Shown piece by piece: positions 25,524 through 34,857 of a stretch of DNA of 64,000 nucleotides (position 1 is its first letter; each line of letters starts with the position of its first letter). This stretch comes from Candidatus Undinarchaeales archaeon (GTDB lineage Archaea; SpSt-1190; JASMDC01): positions 1 through 64,000 of the forward strand of contig JASMDC010000020.1 in NCBI GenBank assembly GCA_030753015.1, in the 5' to 3' direction. The translations under genes were made by a program, and so were the position numbers. The notes under the pieces were generated by a model. That model was not told the DNA's origin and made no database searches. It was given only the letters and a program-made list of their open reading frames with translations.

Positions 25524-27098
25524 ATGGACCTCGACGCGGCGGAACGTCAGTGCAATCAGGACGCTCATCTCACATCGACATTCAACGGTATGGCAGAAGC
25601 TCTCCACCCATCGGAGCTGGACTCGTTCATTCCTAGGATCAGGTCCATTGCTATCGATGCCGCCCGCCAGGCGTCTGCAGCCTTCGATGGATCCTCCAGC
25701 TTCTCGGCATTCGCAGATTATTACGGCCGGTTCGACGGCTCGGCTTTCGAGCTGGTGAAGGCGGGCTTGTCCCCCTTCGAGCGCATCCCCTTCCTACGCA
25801 TCGACAATTTCCCCCTCGATAACGGTGAGTGGGCCTATCTCGAGTCCAACCAACAGGGACAGGGCTTCGCCGCCATCCCACCATCCCTCTACAAGGACAT
25901 CTACAAGGCAATGCTCCTCTCCTTCTCACAGATGCACGGGGGCCTCGATTCAGTGCTTGTCATGCCCCGGAAGGGTGACGCCTTGCTCAAGGAGAGCATA
26001 GACATTGCCCTTGCGGCGCGTGAGCTCGGTATGCATGCCACGGTCCGGGTCAATCCTCCGGAGAAGGAGAGCGTCGAAGGTGACGCCGTGGTGCTGGATG
26101 GTGAGAGGTTCCAGGCCGCCTTCGTCACCGGGGGGGAACCGCCCTCGATCCCTCATGTGTTCCCGGAGCCTGCGGCGAACATGATCATGGACAACAAGAT
26201 CGTCCAGCGCATCATCCTCGAGCGGTACACCGAGGAGGAGGGACTCCCTCTCCTCCAGACGGAGTTCCACGCAGCCTTCGACCACGGAGAGCTCGTCCGT
26301 GCGCTCGACCGTATCGAGGGGTTGGTAACGGTCAAGAACTTCCTTTACGGCTCAGGCAAGGGCGTGTACTTCGTCCGGGACGTGAACGACCTGGAGAGCT
26401 ACGGCATCGCTTTCCTCCTGGCCCAGTTCAGCAAGTTCTCCTACCGGTTCGCCAAGGACTATGTCATTTACCCCGTATGCGTCGAGAAGGCCATGGTCTC
26501 TAAGAAGTACCAGTTCCAGAGTAGCCTCCGCATCCACGACGGTACGGTGTTCACTCCGGGAGTTGCCATGGCCGCAATGTGTCGTGTCGCACAGCAGGAC
26601 TATGATCCCAAGTTCATGGAACACCTCGACGAGTACATGGCCACCATCCCCAAGACCACATTCACTGCCCTCAAGGACGTGCACGACAAGCTCATCGCTG
26701 CTGATGGACGCCTGCTTATGGACGTGGACGAGGCACTTAAGGAGTTCACTAGCGAATTCGCTAAGGCCAATGAGATCGCGGAGAAAGTGAACACCATCGT
26801 GCGCAACCAGTACCTTGTGTCGGCGGGATACCACGACGCCAACGGGGTCATGCATGTGGACGGCGAACGCGTCTTCCTCATCGGCTCGGACAAGGCCCGC
26901 CGGAACGCCCAGGTGGCCCAGGAGCTCGAGGGCAAGTACGCGACGAACCTCCTTCTCCAATCGAACCTCGTGATGGCGTGCCTGGACATGGGTGCACGGG
27001 AACTGAAGGTGCCCAATGTCATGACGCCCGCCTCCATCCGCCAGTCGCTGGTGGACAGCCGGTTCGGCAACTACTTCGACGTAGTGCCCGATATGTAA
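25524..27098 (+). CDS. Unknown protein, possible circularly permuted ATP-grasp enzyme
   Basis: I do not recognise this 524-residue protein with confidence. Features reminiscent of permuted ATP-grasp ligases are PFLRIDNFPLD followed by WAYLESNQQGQG (a metal/peptide-ligand-like ExN pattern), DNKIVQRIILERYTEEEG and a Lys-containing LVTVKNFLYGSGKGVYFV that could be the ATP-lysine and Gly loop. No TM or Cys cluster is seen. A TATA (GGATTTTTAT, near 25490-25500) sits about 28 nt before ATG 25524, so the gene has its own leaderless promoter. If ATP-grasp, it would join a carboxylate to an amine or thiol; the substrate cannot be guessed. Confidence 0.55.
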   Translation: MDLDAAERQCNQDAHLTSTFNGMAEALHPSELDSFIPRIRSIAIDAARQASAAFDGSSSFSAFADYYGRFDGSAFELVKAGLSPFERIPFLRIDNFPLDNGEWAYLESNQQGQGFAAIPPSLYKDIYKAMLLSFSQMHGGLDSVLVMPRKGDALLKESIDIALAARELGMHATVRVNPPEKESVEGDAVVLDGERFQAAFVTGGEPPSIPHVFPEPAANMIMDNKIVQRIILERYTEEEGLPLLQTEFHAAFDHGELVRALDRIEGLVTVKNFLYGSGKGVYFVRDVNDLESYGIAFLLAQFSKFSYRFAKDYVIYPVCVEKAMVSKKYQFQSSLRIHDGTVFTPGVAMAAMCRVAQQDYDPKFMEHLDEYMATIPKTTFTALKDVHDKLIAADGRLLMDVDEALKEFTSEFAKANEIAEKVNTIVRNQYLVSAGYHDANGVMHVDGERVFLIGSDKARRNAQVAQELEGKYATNLLLQSNLVMACLDMGARELKVPNVMTPASIRQSLVDSRFGNYFDVVPDM

Positions 27099-27113
27099 CG
27101 GGGGCGGCCGGCC

Positions 27114-28667
27114 CTAGGACCACGGTCCCAGCAGGACCATGATGCCTGAGACCATCCTCACACTGGCCCGGTAGAATACCTTGGCGGCCCGGCCCCTTCC
27201 GGTGGCGATGGGGGCGGACAGGTGATCGTACCCGTACATCACGAAGTACATGAAGCTCTCGTACGGCCCAAGACCGAGCCTCAGTCCGCGGTAAATGTAC
27301 CGCACCATCCGGGTGAAGAAAGCGGGCCCGTCCCGTCTGATGTGGGAGAGGACGGTCCTCGTACCGAAGAGTATCCGGGTCATCAGGGTAAAGGCCATGA
27401 TCTGGTTCCTCGTGATGTGCTCGTGCTCGAGGTGTATCCCTCTCAGATAGTCTGAGCTGACGTTCAGGCTCTCATCGTCGATAGTGGAGCCGTACTCTTC
27501 GGCCGTCTCGTAGGCGCGCGTCCCGGCCAGCGCCTTGTACAGGAAGAACACAGGGTGCTCGATGTCGTGCTCGATGGAGAACGTCAGCGATTCAAGGAGC
27601 CACTCGGGACGCTCCCCGGGCCCGCCCACGATGAAGTACCCCGTGGTGGATATCCCGGAGCCGGCCAGGAGCCTCATCCCCTCCTCGAGCGCGTCCTGGG
27701 GGAGGCGCTTGTCGTAGATATGGTTCCTCATGTGCTCGTTCGCCGACTCGATCCCGATCCTCAGGTGAATGCACCCACTGTCCCTCAGGGTATCCAGCAC
27801 CTCCCTGTTTATGTGGTCGGCCCGCGAGAATGCGCTCCACTTCAGGCGTTCGTTGAGACCCCTTCGCTTGTACTCCTCCACGAACCGCTTCACCCAGGCG
27901 TGGTCTATGAGGAAGTTGAGGTCATAGAAGAAGACGACCCTCATCCCGAGGGCGCCGTACCTCTCGTACTGTCGCTCGATCTCGTCTACGACGGTGACGG
28001 GATCCCTCAGCCGGAAGAACCGCTTTCCCCCGTACAGCCTCTGCACGTCCGGGATCGCGCAGTAGGCGCACGAGTAGGGGCATCCTCTGCTCGCCATGAC
28101 CGGCAGGATCCCAAAGAAGAACAAGTAGTTCCTGATGACCTCCTCGTCGTACACGCCCCAGTCGATGTCCGGTATCTCGTCTACGTCCAAAGGCTCGCCC
28201 ATCGGATTCCTTTCGATCCCGTCACCCTTCCTCCACCAGAGTCCCGGCACTTCCTCCAGCGGGCCGTCGGACTCCAAGGCGTCCAGGAGCAGGACCATGG
28301 CCTCCTCGCCCTCGCCAACGACGAGCATGTCGATGTTCCCGTGTGAGATGACATCCTCCGGGGCGAGCGTTGCGTGATGGCCGCCGGCCAGGACCGGCAT
28401 GTGGGTATCGATCCGCTTGACCTCGTCGACAATCTCCTTTACACTGGGGAAGTACGGATTGGATACATAGATCCCCACAATATCCGGCCCGAATCTCTCG
28501 ATGGCCTCCCTGAGACGGGCTCTCCACGCGTTGCGGCTGTACACGAAGTCCAGGACCTTCGCCTCATGCAAGCTGTGGATGTGGATGTACGACGCGAGGC
28601 AGGCTAGGCCGATGTGTAGCGGTTCGGGCTCGCCCGTGATCGTTGGGTTGATTAGCAGTATCCTCAT
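27114..28667 (-). CDS. B12-binding radical SAM protein 1 of the glycan-like locus
   Basis: The start RILLINPTITGEPEP is a cobalamin-binding-domain N-terminus with PVLAGGHHATLAPED and VGEGEEAM in the expected places. The radical SAM motif is ASRGCPYSCAYCAIP. The C-terminal 140 residues contain a basic and aromatic region (RMVRYIYRGLRLGLGPYESFMYFVMYGYD) that may contact lipid. At 517 residues it is typical of class B methylase or ring-forming relatives. Codons are visibly richer in AGG arginine than the flanking housekeeping genes. It is co-oriented with the next radical SAM gene. Likely role: modification of a lipid or polyprenyl-linked intermediate, inferred only. Confidence 0.8.
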   Translation of the reverse strand: MRILLINPTITGEPEPLHIGLACLASYIHIHSLHEAKVLDFVYSRNAWRARLREAIERFGPDIVGIYVSNPYFPSVKEIVDEVKRIDTHMPVLAGGHHATLAPEDVISHGNIDMLVVGEGEEAMVLLLDALESDGPLEEVPGLWWRKGDGIERNPMGEPLDVDEIPDIDWGVYDEEVIRNYLFFFGILPVMASRGCPYSCAYCAIPDVQRLYGGKRFFRLRDPVTVVDEIERQYERYGALGMRVVFFYDLNFLIDHAWVKRFVEEYKRRGLNERLKWSAFSRADHINREVLDTLRDSGCIHLRIGIESANEHMRNHIYDKRLPQDALEEGMRLLAGSGISTTGYFIVGGPGERPEWLLESLTFSIEHDIEHPVFFLYKALAGTRAYETAEEYGSTIDDESLNVSSDYLRGIHLEHEHITRNQIMAFTLMTRILFGTRTVLSHIRRDGPAFFTRMVRYIYRGLRLGLGPYESFMYFVMYGYDHLSAPIATGRGRAAKVFYRASVRMVSGIMVLLGPWS

Positions 28668-28717
28668 GCGTCACACTTCGGTATCGTATTCCCGGGCCGG
28701 GTGGCCGCTCCAGGGGC

Positions 28718-30127
28718 TCAAAGGAACCGTCCCCTCACGAACTGCGCCCCACTGGACAGCATCGCGGGGCCCGGCACCATCGATGCCAGGCGCCACACCC
28801 TGCCCGGTCGCGAGTAGAACCGTCGGTATCCCCTCCTGCAGGCTCCCGACAGCGCCGCCGGGTCCATGCCGTTTGCGGTCCGGACGGGGGTGGAGTACTC
28901 GAGGGCAGCCCAATCGGCGTCCCTCCGCTTCTCCCCGAATAGCTGTAGCTCGAGCTCGGTCCCTGGATAGGGCAAGGCGGGATAGAACTCCGCGAAGTCC
29001 AGGGGGAGCTCGCTGGCGAACTCGATCGTCCTCTCGATGGTCGCCTCCGTCTCCCCGGGCAGGCCGAACACGAAGAAGCCCGTGGTCACGATGCCCCTGT
29101 CCCTGGCCTCCGTCACCGCCCGCTCGGCCTGCTCCGGTGAGGCGCCCTTGCGGGCCTTGCCAAGGATGGACGGATCGGACGACTCTATCCCAAAGGATAT
29201 CGCGAAGCAGCCTGCATCGGCCATGGCGTCCAGGAGCTCGGCATCCACCGAGTCAACCCTAGAGTTGCAGAGCCACTTGACATCGAGCCCTCTCTCCACC
29301 ATCCCCCTGCAGACCTGCAGCACCTGCTCCCGTGCCTGCGTCACGGTGTCCCCGAACAGGTACAGGAGCTCCGCGCCGTGGTGGGCGACATCATGCTCCA
29401 TCTCGTCGAGGATCCCTTCAGCCGACCTCTGCCTCAGCTTCCCACCGTACCATAGCCGGGACACGCAGAACGTGCAGCGGTGAGGGCACCCCCTTGATGT
29501 CTGGACCATCACGTACCTCTCCCCGGTCAGGGGCATGACGTACTTGTCAAGGGGGAGGTCGCCCCAGTCAGGGAACGGCAACGCGTCCAGCTCCATGACG
29601 GGCTCCCTCGGACCGCCATGGACAGGCTGCCCCGAGGGATCCCTCCACACCATCCCGCTCACTCCGGCGGGGCCCCCGGACGCGGCCGCGTCAAGGACTA
29701 CCTGCTCCGGCTCGCCCACCACCGCAGCGTCCAGCCAAGGGAACGAGCGGAGGGTCTCCGCCGGCAGGGCAGTGACGTGCGCCCCGATGGCGACGAGTAA
29801 GCTCCCGGGATGCCGTTCCTTTAGACCCCCCGCGTAGGACATGTCGGAGGCCAGCGTGGGCGTGGTGGTGTTGATGATAACGAGGGCGCCCCGGCCGGCC
29901 TCGTCGATGGCAGCCTCGAGCCGCCCCAGCCCGCCGCGGTCGGCCTCCAGATCGAACGCCGCGCACGGTACTCCGTTTGCCCGGAGGACCGACGAGACGT
30001 ACGCGAGGGTGAGTGGTGGATAGGCGCCCAGCTTCCCGCCGAGCCGTTCCTGGCACCTACCCTCCCGTGCGAAGACCTCCGTGCCCGGGGACGGGGGATT
30101 GACGAGGGCTACGAACGGGATCGGCAC
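28718..30127 (-). CDS. B12-binding radical SAM protein 2 of the glycan-like locus
   Basis: From GTG 30127 the protein reads PIPFVALVNPPSPG, then the B12 domain (LVAIGAHVTALPAE, VVGEPEQVVLDA) and the SAM core TSRGCPHRCTFCVSRLWYGGK. The start was set because a TATA (ATTTATAA, 30151-30158) is centred 28 nt upstream; the frame is open further out but only as noise. It has about 469 residues. It diverges from the carbamoyltransferase gene, sharing that intergenic space. No substrate can be assigned. Its relatives act in natural-product, hopanoid or lipid biosynthesis. Confidence 0.8.
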   Translation of the reverse strand: MPIPFVALVNPPSPGTEVFAREGRCQERLGGKLGAYPPLTLAYVSSVLRANGVPCAAFDLEADRGGLGRLEAAIDEAGRGALVIINTTTPTLASDMSYAGGLKERHPGSLLVAIGAHVTALPAETLRSFPWLDAAVVGEPEQVVLDAAASGGPAGVSGMVWRDPSGQPVHGGPREPVMELDALPFPDWGDLPLDKYVMPLTGERYVMVQTSRGCPHRCTFCVSRLWYGGKLRQRSAEGILDEMEHDVAHHGAELLYLFGDTVTQAREQVLQVCRGMVERGLDVKWLCNSRVDSVDAELLDAMADAGCFAISFGIESSDPSILGKARKGASPEQAERAVTEARDRGIVTTGFFVFGLPGETEATIERTIEFASELPLDFAEFYPALPYPGTELELQLFGEKRRDADWAALEYSTPVRTANGMDPAALSGACRRGYRRFYSRPGRVWRLASMVPGPAMLSSGAQFVRGRFL

Positions 30128-30150
30128 GGTCCAGAACACCACTGGTAACA

Positions 30151-30158
30151 ATTTATAA
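30151..30158. promoter_or_regulatory. TATA element between radical SAM 2 and carbamoyltransferase genes
   Basis: ATTTATAA fits the minus-strand GTG 30127 at 28 nt. The plus-strand ATG 30220 is 65 nt away and carries its own Shine-Dalgarno-like GGAGAGG, so the plus message would have a leader. Confidence 0.45.
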
Positions 30159-30219
30159 CTTGTCCAGCGTGCCCTGTCGCAAGTGGGCCGCGCCACAGCG
30201 TAGGCCTGCGGAGAGGAAT

Positions 30220-31923
30220 ATGAAGGTCCTTGGTATCGTGGACGCCACGCAGAACAGCGCGGCGTGCCTTGTTGAGAACGGTGAGATCCTGGCATGTGTC
30301 CAGGAGGAGAGGCTGAGCAGGGTCAAGCACTGCGGGGGTTTCCCGGTACTCGCCATCAGGGAGGTGCTCCGCGCCACGGACACCCGCCCCGGGGAGATCA
30401 ACGTCGTCAGGGCCGGCTTCTCCGAATACGATTTGCCTCTCCGGCTGCTGTCTGGTGTCCTGAATCCCGGGCCCACACGCATGATGGACCATCCCCTCGA
30501 AGCGGTCAAGGTCGCGGGCATCGAGGCGTACCGCCGCACCGTCCGCTCCACGCCGCTCGTGAGGCTCGACACCAGGCTGTCCAAGGGGCTGTTCGGAAGG
30601 AGGGTGAGGGGTACAGGTCTGGGTGCCGCGAGGGTTGAGCACGTCAACCACCACCTGTCCCACGTCGCTGCATGCCACTTCACCAGCGGCTTCGACCGGG
30701 CGCTGGCCCTATCCATCGATGCCTACGGCGACGGCTTCTCAGGAGGGGTGTACGCGTGCATGGGCCGTGACATAGAGCGCCTCTCCAGTTTCCCGCTCTC
30801 CGCCTCGCTCGGGTACTTCTACGGATGCATCACGGAGCTTTTGGGGATGCGGTTCGGGTTCGACGAGGGCAAGACCATGGCCCTCGCATCCTACGGCAAG
30901 CCCCTGGCGTACGGTCGGCTGAAAGGATTATTCTCCGTGGACGGCCTCGAGCTCCGCGGCGACGCCGTGGCGCTGGGAGGCCTGAGCACCATTCGGTACT
31001 CTAGGCTGCTGTCGGGTGACAGGAAGAGGGACATCGCGGCATCAGCGCAGGACGTATTGGAGGACGTTGTGACCGAGCTGGTCACCAACGCCATGGACGA
31101 GACCGGTCTGAGGAACGTGGAGCTGTCCGGTGGCCTCTTCCTAAACGTCAAGCTCAACAGCCGCGTGGCACAGCTCGACGGCGTGGACGACGTGTTCGTG
31201 CACCCCGACGCTGGCGACGGCGGGTGCGCAGTGGGTGCCGCGCTCTCCGCGTTCGCCCCCAAGGGCCGGCTCCCACGCTCCAGGATGGACCACGCCTACC
31301 TCGGACCCGGAGCGGAGACGCCCACCCTTCGTGATATGGAACGGGCCTTCGGCAGGAGAGTGCAGGTGTCCGAGCACGCCGACGTGGCCGGGCTCGTGGG
31401 CTCCGAACTCCTCCCCGCCGGCAAGCTCGTGGGCGTGTACTGGGGCCGGATGGAGCATGGTCCCAGGGCCCTAGGGAACCGCTCAGTGCTGGCTGATCCC
31501 ACCAATCCTGCCTCCCCCCACCGCATCAGGACCACGATCAAGCGGCGGCCGGAGTACCAGCCCTTCTGTCAGACCGTGCTGGACCGGGACGCGGACGCCT
31601 ACATAGAGAATCCCAAGGGGATCGACGCGCCCTTCATGATCATTGCCTTCCCGGCCACCGAGCGGTCGAGGGAGGATACACCGGCCGTGGTGCACGTGGA
31701 CGGCTCGTGTCGGCCCCAGGTGCTCTCCAGGGATGTGAACGAGCCCTACTACAGGCTCATCGAGGCCTTCGCCGGGGAGACCGGGGTGCCTGTAGTGCTG
31801 AACACCTCGTTCAACCGTAGCGGTGAGCCCATCGTCCACACGGCCGAGCAGGCGGTCAACGACCTGTTCGAGGGCGGTCTCGACGCTGTCGTCATTGGCG
31901 ACCTTATCGTGGAAAGGGCATGA
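30220..31923 (+). CDS. Carbamoyltransferase, NodU/TobZ family
   Basis: These enzymes make carbamoyl-AMP from carbamoyl phosphate and ATP and transfer the carbamoyl group to a sugar or antibiotic hydroxyl. The N-terminal ASKHA domain has GIVDATQNSAACLVENGEI, the metal-site His pattern VNHHLSHVAAC, ALSIDAYGDGF, and LSGGLFLNVKLN. The C-terminal domain has DAGDGGCAVGAAL and GRMEHGPRALGNRSVLADP, all strongly conserved. Length (567 aa) is normal. The ATG has a Shine-Dalgarno-like GGAGAGG, unlike most genes here. The neighbouring deacetylase, GT2 and GT39-like genes point to carbamoylation of a glycan or lipid sugar. Confidence 0.88.
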   Translation: MKVLGIVDATQNSAACLVENGEILACVQEERLSRVKHCGGFPVLAIREVLRATDTRPGEINVVRAGFSEYDLPLRLLSGVLNPGPTRMMDHPLEAVKVAGIEAYRRTVRSTPLVRLDTRLSKGLFGRRVRGTGLGAARVEHVNHHLSHVAACHFTSGFDRALALSIDAYGDGFSGGVYACMGRDIERLSSFPLSASLGYFYGCITELLGMRFGFDEGKTMALASYGKPLAYGRLKGLFSVDGLELRGDAVALGGLSTIRYSRLLSGDRKRDIAASAQDVLEDVVTELVTNAMDETGLRNVELSGGLFLNVKLNSRVAQLDGVDDVFVHPDAGDGGCAVGAALSAFAPKGRLPRSRMDHAYLGPGAETPTLRDMERAFGRRVQVSEHADVAGLVGSELLPAGKLVGVYWGRMEHGPRALGNRSVLADPTNPASPHRIRTTIKRRPEYQPFCQTVLDRDADAYIENPKGIDAPFMIIAFPATERSREDTPAVVHVDGSCRPQVLSRDVNEPYYRLIEAFAGETGVPVVLNTSFNRSGEPIVHTAEQAVNDLFEGGLDAVVIGDLIVERA

Positions 31924-31950
31924 TCCAGGTGCTCACGCATACATCTTGTA

Positions 31951-32775
31951 TCATGCCAGTTCATCGGCCAGTTCACGCAACGTTACGATCTCATATTTAG
32001 CGGCCAGATGTACCACGGCCTCCTCGATAGCGCTCACGGAGGTCTCCCGGGGCTGGACGCGGAACCGCTGCTGGATGATGCGCTGTGAAACTCCCTCCAC
32101 AAGGTCCCGGGCGTGGAAGTTCACCACTAGGGGCGCTCCATCGTCCGCCCTTTGCTCCAGCTGACGCTTGAACCAGCTGAGACCGAAGGTGAGCATTGTA
32201 GTACCGTTCACAGGCAACCATGGGAATCCCGAGCTCAGGACAGGGAGTTCTACAATCCCTCCCTGGACGAAGGGTGCGCCGCCCCGATGGACACCCTCCC
32301 GGGACATGTAAGGCGGGAGCACGCATCGAAGAAGGGAAGAGTCATAGATGTATCCTTGCTCGGCCAGCACTGCGAGAGACCGCGGTGAGTAGTCGTAGTC
32401 CGGTGCACGGAAGCCCACTGGCTCAGAACCCAAACGGTCACGGATAGCCTCGTGAGCCTTGTGTACCTCCTCCCGCATCCGTGCCGGCGGGAGCGTCCCG
32501 AACCGATCAGGATGGGTATGCGTGTGGTTCCCCAGCTCATGTCGGTCAATACCGTCGAACACTTCCCGATCGAGACCTTCGAGCGTGCGCCCCACCACGA
32601 AGAGCGTGGCCCGACAGTCCGCCCGTTCGCACAGTTCCACTATCCGCGGAACGGCCTCGACCAGCACGGGATCGGCCGCGTCGGACGGTGTGGGAAGGAG
32701 GCCCATATCGGTCAGCAATCGGGGGCTCGTACCGTCGAGGTCGAAGCTCACCACAGCACGCGGTGCGCCGGTCAT
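31951..32775 (-). CDS. Polysaccharide deacetylase (NodB/CE4-like)
   Basis: CE4 enzymes remove N-acetyl groups from sugars using a metal held by Asp-His-His. VSFDLDGT supplies the Asp motif, HELGNHTHTHPDRF the two His, GFRAPDYDYS the Arg/Pro motif and VVNFHARD the late His. Length 274 aa matches the catalytic domain alone. No signal peptide is visible, so it likely acts inside the cell on a lipid-linked sugar. It lies 2 nt upstream-adjacent to the GT2 gene in the same orientation, forming the end of a four-gene unit that runs from 36.3 kb downward. Confidence 0.85.
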   Translation of the reverse strand: MTGAPRAVVSFDLDGTSPRLLTDMGLLPTPSDAADPVLVEAVPRIVELCERADCRATLFVVGRTLEGLDREVFDGIDRHELGNHTHTHPDRFGTLPPARMREEVHKAHEAIRDRLGSEPVGFRAPDYDYSPRSLAVLAEQGYIYDSSLLRCVLPPYMSREGVHRGGAPFVQGGIVELPVLSSGFPWLPVNGTTMLTFGLSWFKRQLEQRADDGAPLVVNFHARDLVEGVSQRIIQQRFRVQPRETSVSAIEEAVVHLAAKYEIVTLRELADELA

Positions 32776-32777
32776 CG

Positions 32778-33497
32778 TCAGCCCCCCCCGAACCGGCCGG
32801 CCACCAATCGAGCGAGCATCGATAGGTATCTGATGATCATGCCCGGGCCGAGGTGGAACTTGGAGTTCCCCCGCTCTCGGAATGTAAGAGTGATGGGTAC
32901 CTCAGCCAGCCTGAATCCCGCGTTACGGGCCTGGGACGCGGTCTCCACCTGGATGGTGAAGCCGGTGCTGGACGGCTCTATCGTCCGCCATACCTCGCTG
33001 CGCACCGCCCGGTAGCCCGAGGTCACGTCGGAGACCGGGAGCCCCAGCAGGAGCCTGAACAAAGGATTAGATATCCAAGAGAGCGCTCGCCTGAAGGCAG
33101 GGACGCCAATGACAGCACCACCCTGTGCGAACCGGGAGCCGATCACGAGGTCCGCGGCTCCCACCGCCGCCAGCAACCGGGGGAGCTCGTCCGGATCATG
33201 GGTCAGGTCGCCGTCCATGAACACGAGGACGTCCACCTCGTCCTTCAATGCCTTGGCACCGTCAGTGATGGCCACGCCCAGACCGCGGTTCACCTCGTGG
33301 GTGAGCACACGGAGATAAGGGTGCTCGGCCACTGATGCCTCAAGGAGCTGTGCTGTGGCGTCCGTGGAGCCATCGTCCACGACGAGGACCACGGCCTTCA
33401 GTCCCTCGTCTTTCAGGATGCGTGCCAAAGATGTGAGGAGGATCTCGACGTTCTCCTCCTCGTTGTACATTGGGATAACGATGCCGATCCTGTCCAT
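32778..33497 (-). CDS. Glycosyltransferase family 2 (dolichol-phosphate-sugar-synthase-like)
   Basis: GT2 enzymes transfer a sugar from NDP-sugar to polyprenyl phosphate. Nucleotide-binding VIPMYNEEENVE, VVDDGSTDATA and the metal DxD motif FMDGDLTHD are clear, with GSRFAQGG, SDVTSGYRAVR and VPITLTFRERGNSKF completing the DPM1-like pattern. At 239 residues it lacks a C-terminal TM domain, so it resembles the soluble archaeal DPM1 type. It lies between a deacetylase and a radical SAM gene with 0-2 nt gaps, so all are translated together. Product: probably a polyprenyl-phosphate-linked sugar for a GT39-like transferase. Confidence 0.85.
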   Translation of the reverse strand: MDRIGIVIPMYNEEENVEILLTSLARILKDEGLKAVVLVVDDGSTDATAQLLEASVAEHPYLRVLTHEVNRGLGVAITDGAKALKDEVDVLVFMDGDLTHDPDELPRLLAAVGAADLVIGSRFAQGGAVIGVPAFRRALSWISNPLFRLLLGLPVSDVTSGYRAVRSEVWRTIEPSSTGFTIQVETASQARNAGFRLAEVPITLTFRERGNSKFHLGPGMIIRYLSMLARLVAGRFGGG

Positions 33498-34850
33498 CTA
33501 CCCCTTCACCCCCAGCAATCCCAGGCCTTGGAACGCCGCAAGATAGGCACCAAGGCGAGTGTATGCTCGCGGTTTCGATAGGAACCATGTCATGACCTCG
33601 GCGACCTTCCCGGGCCGGAGATAGAACGTGCGCCATGCGGTATCCACGAAGTCGTCTATCTCCTCTGGCGAGAGGTCGCAGAGCTCCCCTTCGCCGGCTT
33701 TGGAGCTCAGTTCAGAGCCCTCGAGCAGGAGGTGCCGGTAGTATTTCGTAATGGTCGCATCCACGTCGTATGTGTAGGCCATGTTGCGCTCGATGGTAGC
33801 CGGGCTTTCGCCCGGTAGACCGAAGATGACATCAAGGAAGGTTAAATAGCCCAATCCCTTGGCTTGCGTCACGATACGCTGGCAGGCCTCTGCCGAGTCG
33901 GGCGCGCGGTGGATCTTCCTGAGCACCTCAGGGCAGGCCGACTGAACCCCGAGCTTGAGTGTGGTGCACCCCGCACGACGCATCTTCTCCAGGGGAGGAT
34001 CCCGTTTGAAGGGAAAGAGGTTGCAGCTCCACTCGATACCCTGGTCGAGCCCGATCATCATGTCCAGGAACCGGTCGAGCCAGGCTGGATCGGCGTTGAA
34101 CGTGTCATCGACTATGTCCAAGTACTTGATGCCCATTGTCTCGTGGAGCATGAGCACCTCGTCCCTGACGTTCTCAATGCTGCGGTAGCGTGGCCGGCCC
34201 CAGAAAGAGGGAGAAGTGCAGTATGCACACCGATTGGGGCATCCACGAGAGCAGATGATCGAGGTGAAGGGCTGGTTGGAGGTTATATTGAAGTAGTCGT
34301 AGTAGTTGTCCGGATCCGTGAAGGTCCGGTCAGGGAAGGGCAGCTCGTCCAGTTCGGCTATCTGCTTTCTGGGCGGACCGGTCACGACTCTCCCATTTCG
34401 GAGGATGGCCGTCCCATGCATTCCCGCGACATCGGTCCCTTGTGCAAGCGCCCCTGCCAGCTCGACCACGGTCCGCTCACCCTCCCCCTGCACGACCACG
34501 TCCACACCCGCTTCGAGGAACTTGTGCGGTTCCATTGATGAGGGTCCGCCGACGACCACAGGGAGGTCGGGCTCCCGGTCCTTGACCGCGCGCACGTACT
34601 CACGCACCACGGGCGCGTTGACCAGGGTGGAGTAGAATCCCACAAAGAGTGTGTCGGCCGCAACGGCCTCGTCGTACAGTCGCTCTGGAGTGATCGAATC
34701 GATAGTGAGGTCCAGGAGGCTGGTCCGGTAGCCCCTTGCTCTGAGCGTCGATGACAGGTACATCAGACCAAGGGGGGGTATCCGCTTGATAGCGTACTGA
34801 CGGGTGGCATTGGTGAAGCCGATGTCCTGGTGTGTCGGACACACGAGCAC
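33498..34850 (-). CDS. B12-binding radical SAM protein 3 of the glycan-like locus
   Basis: The N-terminus starts directly in a cobalamin-binding domain (LVCPTHQDIGFTNATRQY; VVVGGPSSMEPHKF; VVQGEGERTV), followed by the radical SAM motif CSRGCPNRCAYCTSPSFWG. The final 100 residues resemble those of the other two family members here (VDTAWRTFYLRPGKVAEVM). GTG 34850 overlaps no gene and follows the GT39-like stop by 7 nt. Three such proteins in 8 kb, with a GT2 and deacetylase between them, is unusual. The substrate is unknown. Confidence 0.8.
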   Translation of the reverse strand: MLVCPTHQDIGFTNATRQYAIKRIPPLGLMYLSSTLRARGYRTSLLDLTIDSITPERLYDEAVAADTLFVGFYSTLVNAPVVREYVRAVKDREPDLPVVVGGPSSMEPHKFLEAGVDVVVQGEGERTVVELAGALAQGTDVAGMHGTAILRNGRVVTGPPRKQIAELDELPFPDRTFTDPDNYYDYFNITSNQPFTSIICSRGCPNRCAYCTSPSFWGRPRYRSIENVRDEVLMLHETMGIKYLDIVDDTFNADPAWLDRFLDMMIGLDQGIEWSCNLFPFKRDPPLEKMRRAGCTTLKLGVQSACPEVLRKIHRAPDSAEACQRIVTQAKGLGYLTFLDVIFGLPGESPATIERNMAYTYDVDATITKYYRHLLLEGSELSSKAGEGELCDLSPEEIDDFVDTAWRTFYLRPGKVAEVMTWFLSKPRAYTRLGAYLAAFQGLGLLGVKG

Positions 34851-34857
34851 GATCCGG

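Noticed and set aside
27555-28346. A 263-codon plus-strand frame opposite radical SAM 1
   Set aside because: Shadow of a protein with a complete CxxxCxxC motif; product is Pro/Leu/His-rich with no structure.
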